DNA from: Sphingomonas sp.
GTDB lineage: Bacteria; Pseudomonadota; Alphaproteobacteria; Sphingomonadales; Sphingomonadaceae
Direction: 5' to 3'
NCBI GenBank assembly: GCA_019753375.1
Contig: JAIELC010000024.1
Location: forward strand, 1-64,000
Length of the DNA: 64,000 bases
Shown here: positions 60,645 to 64,000 of the stretch, piece after piece
How positions within the stretch are numbered: the first letter of the stretch is position 1
Layout of the letters: each line of letters begins with the position of its first letter
Position numbers and translations under genes: made by a program
The notes under the pieces: generated by a model
Database searches by the model: none
Told to the model about the DNA's origin: nothing
The model's input: the letters and a program-made list of their open reading frames with translations, nothing else

Positions 60645-63603
60645 CCAAGGCCGCCTTGGTCTGTTCACCATTCCGCCGCACCGGTCATTTGCGGACTCGC
60701 TTGTCGCGGGGCTGCTGCGCCAATTCGGGGGCGATCCGCTGCAATTGGCGCGTGGCCTTGTCCTTGTGCCAAATAATCGCGCCAAACGAACCATTACCGA
60801 CGCGTTCGTGCGCGCCAGTGCCAATGGTCTGCTATTGCCGCGCCTTGTCGTCGTTGGCGATCCCGGGATCGACGAGGCCATTGGTGCCGCCCTTGATCCG
60901 GTTGACGATGTCGATCCGGTCCCGCCGGCAATCGCGCCACTTGCCCGTCGCATGATTTTGGCTCGGCTTGTCGGAGACGCGCGCGCGGCAGACGGTCACC
61001 CCGTCGACGCGGCGGAAGCTGTTCGCCTCGCCGGAGATTTGGGCGCGACGCTCGACCAGCTTTTGGTCGAAGAGATCGACCCCACTGCGTTGCGCAGGAT
61101 TGAGCTGACCGAAGCGCTTAATCGTCATTGGGAAATATCACTGCACCAGTTTTCGCTGATCCTTGATCAATGGCCGCGCGAATTGGCGGCACGCGGGATG
61201 ATTGATCTGGCAACAAGGCGAACGGCCTTGCTCAATCGACTTGCCGGGCGCTGGAAGCGATCCGCGCCTTTAGGGTTCGTGTGTGCCGCGGGTATCACAA
61301 CGGCGGCGCCGGCGATTGCAAGGTTGTTACGCTGTGTAGCGGAACTGCCCGGCGGGTTGGTCGTCCTCCCTGGGCTGGCGATTGATATGGCGGAGACCGA
61401 GTGGCAAGCGATTGGCCCGCACAAGGCCGATCCGACGACCGGATTGCGGCAGCGCTCGATCGAATCTCACCCGCAATTTCAGTTGAAGGTGCTGCTGGAC
61501 CGGATGGGGGTTAACCGCCGCGAGTTCGCGCTTTGGCGCGACAGCGGCGGGCACGATTCGGCTGCGGCACGGAGCAGGGCGATCGGCCATGCCATGGCGC
61601 CCGCCGAATTCACCAGTAAATGGACAAGCCTGCCCGCTGCCGAAAGGCGGCTGAGCGATGTGCAGGCAGTCGAACTGGCCAACCCGGCTGCCGAGGCGCA
61701 AGCGATCGCGCTTGCGCTGCGCGAAGCGCTTGAAACAGAGGGAAAGACGGCTGCGCTGGTAACACCGGATCGCGCCCTTGCGCGGCGCGTTGCGGCGCAT
61801 TGCGCGCGTTGGGGGATCGTCGTCGACGATTCTGCCGGCCGCCCCTTGTCGATCTTGCCGTCGGGAACATTGCTGATCGAGTTGGCGGACGCGGCTGCTC
61901 AACGCTTTGCTCCACTGCCACTTCTTGCGGTATTGAAGCATCCGTTGGTTCGCTTTGGCGAAGAACGGCTGGCGTGGCTGGAGGGGGTCCGTGCGCTTGA
62001 TCTTGCGTTACGCGGTCCGCGACCGGCCGCCGGGCTAGATGGCATTGATCATTATCTGGCCGATCGCAGCGGTCGCGACGCCGACATCCGCGCCCGGGCC
62101 GCGCCGTGGTGGCCGGCTGCCCGATCAATGCTCGCACCGCTGGAGCTGGCATTTGAGCGAGGCCCGCAGCCACTTTCGGTGCTGCTCGGCGTGCTTCGTG
62201 ATGTCGTAACGGGTCTGGGCGGGGACGCGCCATGGAGCGGATCGGCCGGTCGGGCGGCGGCCGATTTGCTTGCTGAACTCGAACTGGCCGCCATCGATGG
62301 ACCGGCAACGGTTGAACCGCGCGTGCTGGCCGGGATGTTGCGCATGCTAATGGATGACGTGGCAATTCGTCCACCGCAGGGCGGCCATCCCCGTATTGCC
62401 ATTTATGGACCGATCGAAGCACGCCTGCAAAATGCCGACCTCATGATCCTCGGCGGTCTGAATGAGAGTGTCTGGCCGGGGCAGCCGGCCCCCGACCCCT
62501 GGCTAGCGCCCCGAATCCGGAGCGAGCTCGGGCTGCCCGGGCTTGAGCGACGCGTTGGCTTGGCAGCGCATGATTTTGCCAATGCGTTGGGTGCTCCTTC
62601 GGTATTGCTGACCCGGGCGCAGCGTGATGCAACCGCGCCGACGATCGCCTCGCGCTTCTGGTTACGGTTGGAAGCGATGCTGGATCGGGGCATTGGACGC
62701 GCTTACGATTATGTCGATTGGTCGCAACGAATTGATGATCCCGGTCGGCATCAGCCAGCCGCGCGTCCGGCGCCTTCGCCTCCTCAGGAGCTTCGACCCC
62801 GCAACATTTCTGTGACCGAAGTCGATCGGCTGAAGTCCGATCCCTATGCCTTCTATGCGCGGCGGGTGTTGCGCTTGATCCGACTGGAGCCGGTCGATGC
62901 TGATCCGGGGCCAGCATGGCGGGGGACAGAAGTACACGCGATCCTGCAGGCATGGGCAGAACATGACGCGCTTGATCCCAGTGCGTTGATGGCACGAACG
63001 CTGAAGATGCTGGCGGCCGAGCACATCCATCCGATGTTGCGGGCCCTGTGGCAGCCACGCCTTGTCGAGGCGATCGCGTGGATCGCCGATCAGGTGGCGA
63101 TTGATGCTGCGGCCGGTCGGCGGATCTTGTCGGTTGAGCAAAAGGCAGTGATGACGATTGCCGATGTAAAACTGGACGGCCGGGTAGACCGGCTTGATCG
63201 ATTGGCCGATGGTCGGCTGGCGGTCGTCGACTACAAGACGGGCAAGGCGCCTTCGGCAAAGGCCGTCCGCGACGGTTTCAGCATGCAGCTTGGCCTGTTG
63301 GGATTGCTCGCCGAACAAGTGGGCTTTGACGGTAATGTTGGCGAGGTAGGCGCATTTGAATATTGGTCACTGGCCAAACACGGCGACGCGTTCGGTTCGC
63401 GATCGAGCCCGGTCGATCCAGAAGGCGCGCGTGACAAGATCAGAACCGAAGATTTCATTGCACGATCGGCTGACCAGTTCACCACGTCGGCCAACCTCTG
63501 GTTGACGGGCAGCGAACCCTTTCTCGCCAAAAAGCACCCTGAATATGCGCCCTTTACCGACTATGACCAGCTCATGCGACGTGACGAATGGTCTGGCCAA
63601 TGA
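60637..63603 (+). CDS. addB: Double-strand break repair protein AddB
   Basis: The protein has 988 residues and starts eight bases inside murU. The N-terminal helicase-like half (LVLVPNNRAKRTITDAF) lacks an active ATPase motif; the C-terminal PD-(D/E)XK nuclease domain shows LAVVDYKTGKAPS (about 860-880) and FYARRVLRLIRLEP. Where Bacillus AddB has cysteines for an iron-sulphur cluster, this protein has DPYAFYARRVL and no cysteines, as in other alphaproteobacterial forms. With AddA it resects broken DNA ends and loads RecA. Confidence 0.93.
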   Translation: MADQGRLGLFTIPPHRSFADSLVAGLLRQFGGDPLQLARGLVLVPNNRAKRTITDAFVRASANGLLLPRLVVVGDPGIDEAIGAALDPVDDVDPVPPAIAPLARRMILARLVGDARAADGHPVDAAEAVRLAGDLGATLDQLLVEEIDPTALRRIELTEALNRHWEISLHQFSLILDQWPRELAARGMIDLATRRTALLNRLAGRWKRSAPLGFVCAAGITTAAPAIARLLRCVAELPGGLVVLPGLAIDMAETEWQAIGPHKADPTTGLRQRSIESHPQFQLKVLLDRMGVNRREFALWRDSGGHDSAAARSRAIGHAMAPAEFTSKWTSLPAAERRLSDVQAVELANPAAEAQAIALALREALETEGKTAALVTPDRALARRVAAHCARWGIVVDDSAGRPLSILPSGTLLIELADAAAQRFAPLPLLAVLKHPLVRFGEERLAWLEGVRALDLALRGPRPAAGLDGIDHYLADRSGRDADIRARAAPWWPAARSMLAPLELAFERGPQPLSVLLGVLRDVVTGLGGDAPWSGSAGRAAADLLAELELAAIDGPATVEPRVLAGMLRMLMDDVAIRPPQGGHPRIAIYGPIEARLQNADLMILGGLNESVWPGQPAPDPWLAPRIRSELGLPGLERRVGLAAHDFANALGAPSVLLTRAQRDATAPTIASRFWLRLEAMLDRGIGRAYDYVDWSQRIDDPGRHQPAARPAPSPPQELRPRNISVTEVDRLKSDPYAFYARRVLRLIRLEPVDADPGPAWRGTEVHAILQAWAEHDALDPSALMARTLKMLAAEHIHPMLRALWQPRLVEAIAWIADQVAIDAAAGRRILSVEQKAVMTIADVKLDGRVDRLDRLADGRLAVVDYKTGKAPSAKAVRDGFSMQLGLLGLLAEQVGFDGNVGEVGAFEYWSLAKHGDAFGSRSSPVDPEGARDKIRTEDFIARSADQFTTSANLWLTGSEPFLAKKHPEYAPFTDYDQLMRRDEWSGQ

Positions 63604-64000
63604 GCGAGGGGCAAATCAAAATTCTCCCCACGCTTCTTGGGGAACAGGCACGGGCGAGTGGGCCTGGTGCGCATATATGGCTTTCGGCGTCGGCGGGGAC
63701 CGGCAAGACGCAGGTGCTCGCCGCGCGGGTTTATCGATTGCTGCTGGGCGGGACGGAGCCGGGGGCGATCCTGTGTCTGACCTTCACCAAGGCTGGCGCA
63801 TCAGAAATGGCCGGTCGGATCAATGAGCGGCTCGCCGCCTGGGTACGGATGCCCGAACTTGACTTGCGCAAAGACCTGGCGGCGCTGGGGGAGAATTGGC
63901 AGGCGCCGGGCATGATCCAGCGCGCGCGGACGCTGTTCGCGCGGGTGCTGGATGCGCCAGGGGGCGGTATTCGCATCCAAACGATCCACGGCTTTTGCCA
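63600..64000 (+). CDS. addA: Double-strand break repair helicase-nuclease AddA, N-terminal part (cut by window edge)
   Basis: Not in the ORF track because the stop lies beyond the window. The ATG at 63600 overlaps the addB stop (ATGA), and the frame stays open to the last base, giving 133 codons. The UvrD-type helicase N-terminus is clear: WLSASAGTGKTQVLAARVYRLL (Walker A at about 30-37), ILCLTFTKAGASEM (motif Ia) and IRIQTIHGFC (motif Ic region). AddA supplies the motor and second nuclease of AddAB, the RecBCD equivalent. Confidence 0.95.
   Translation, partial: MSEGQIKILPTLLGEQARASGPGAHIWLSASAGTGKTQVLAARVYRLLLGGTEPGAILCLTFTKAGASEMAGRINERLAAWVRMPELDLRKDLAALGENWQAPGMIQRARTLFARVLDAPGGGIRIQTIHGFC

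Noticed and set aside
1-64000. CRISPR array, insertion sequence, rRNA operon or prophage
   Set aside because: No regularly spaced repeats, transposase, rRNA-like sequence or phage structural genes were seen on either strand.

Overview
The window looks like a chromosomal segment of an alphaproteobacterium of the order Sphingomonadales (Sphingomonas/Sphingopyxis type). The evidence is the GC-rich coding sequence, the CckA and DivL-like cell-cycle proteins, the gene order divL-tsaE-amgK-murU-addB-addA, an alphaproteobacterial SOS box (GTTC-N7-GTTC) in front of recA, and a bamA-skp-fabZ arrangement without lpxD, as expected for bacteria that replace lipopolysaccharide with glycosphingolipids. No rRNA, complete tRNA, CRISPR array or insertion sequence was seen. 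No gene-free stretch exceeds about 300 bases; the longest are about 190 to 230 bases and are described in the feature list.

Layout. Bases 1-1200 hold the right end of an integrated conjugative element: the C-terminus of a TraA-type relaxase and a DUF6118 protein, ending at a 19-base copy of the 3' end of a tRNA-Pro gene. Bases 1208-11100 carry an MFS transporter, an FMN-dependent glutamate-synthase-like protein, a lipoprotein and an M28 peptidase, EttA, a NYN/LOTUS protein coupled to GreB, and a lytic transglycosylase. Bases 11115-21300 hold dapA, two AT-richer accessory genes, smpB, a DUF2062 protein, an M13 peptidase, cckA, a single-domain response regulator, and a purine-salvage pair (phosphoribosyltransferase and adenine-deaminase-type enzyme). 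Bases 21387-30601 hold SOS-controlled recA, a methyltransferase, a GST, a DctA-type symporter, a Tat-exported M24 peptidase, a double-PilZ protein and alaS. Bases 30602-36150 hold a palindromic mosaic repeat, a CPA2 antiporter, a putative metalloprotease coupled to icd, and the psd-pssA phosphatidylethanolamine pair.

Bases 36368-36445 are the most interesting part: a dense array of LexA half-sites, including two perfect GTTC-N7-GTTC boxes. It lies directly in front of a small uncharacterised membrane protein gene on the minus strand, between pssA and rpsB. This suggests a DNA-damage-induced membrane protein, possibly analogous to the SOS-induced division inhibitors of Caulobacter.

Bases 36615-47742 are the conserved translation and envelope cluster rpsB-tsf-pyrH-frr-uppS-cdsA-dxr-rseP-bamA-skp-fabZ. 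Bases 47778-56000 hold AMP nucleosidase, a small membrane protein, a peroxiredoxin, a YqgE protein, ahcY behind a perfect palindromic operator candidate, and a large TonB-dependent receptor preceded by stacked hairpins. Bases 56121-64000 hold an overlapping-gene operon: a DivL-type pseudokinase with Tyr in place of the phospho-His, tsaE, the muropeptide-recycling pair amgK-murU, addB and the start of addA.

The genes connect in several ways. CckA and DivL belong to one phosphorelay. RecA and AddAB act together in double-strand-break repair. AMP nucleosidase, the adenine deaminase and the phosphoribosyltransferase could form one adenine-salvage route. PssA, Psd and CdsA are successive or feeding steps of phospholipid synthesis.
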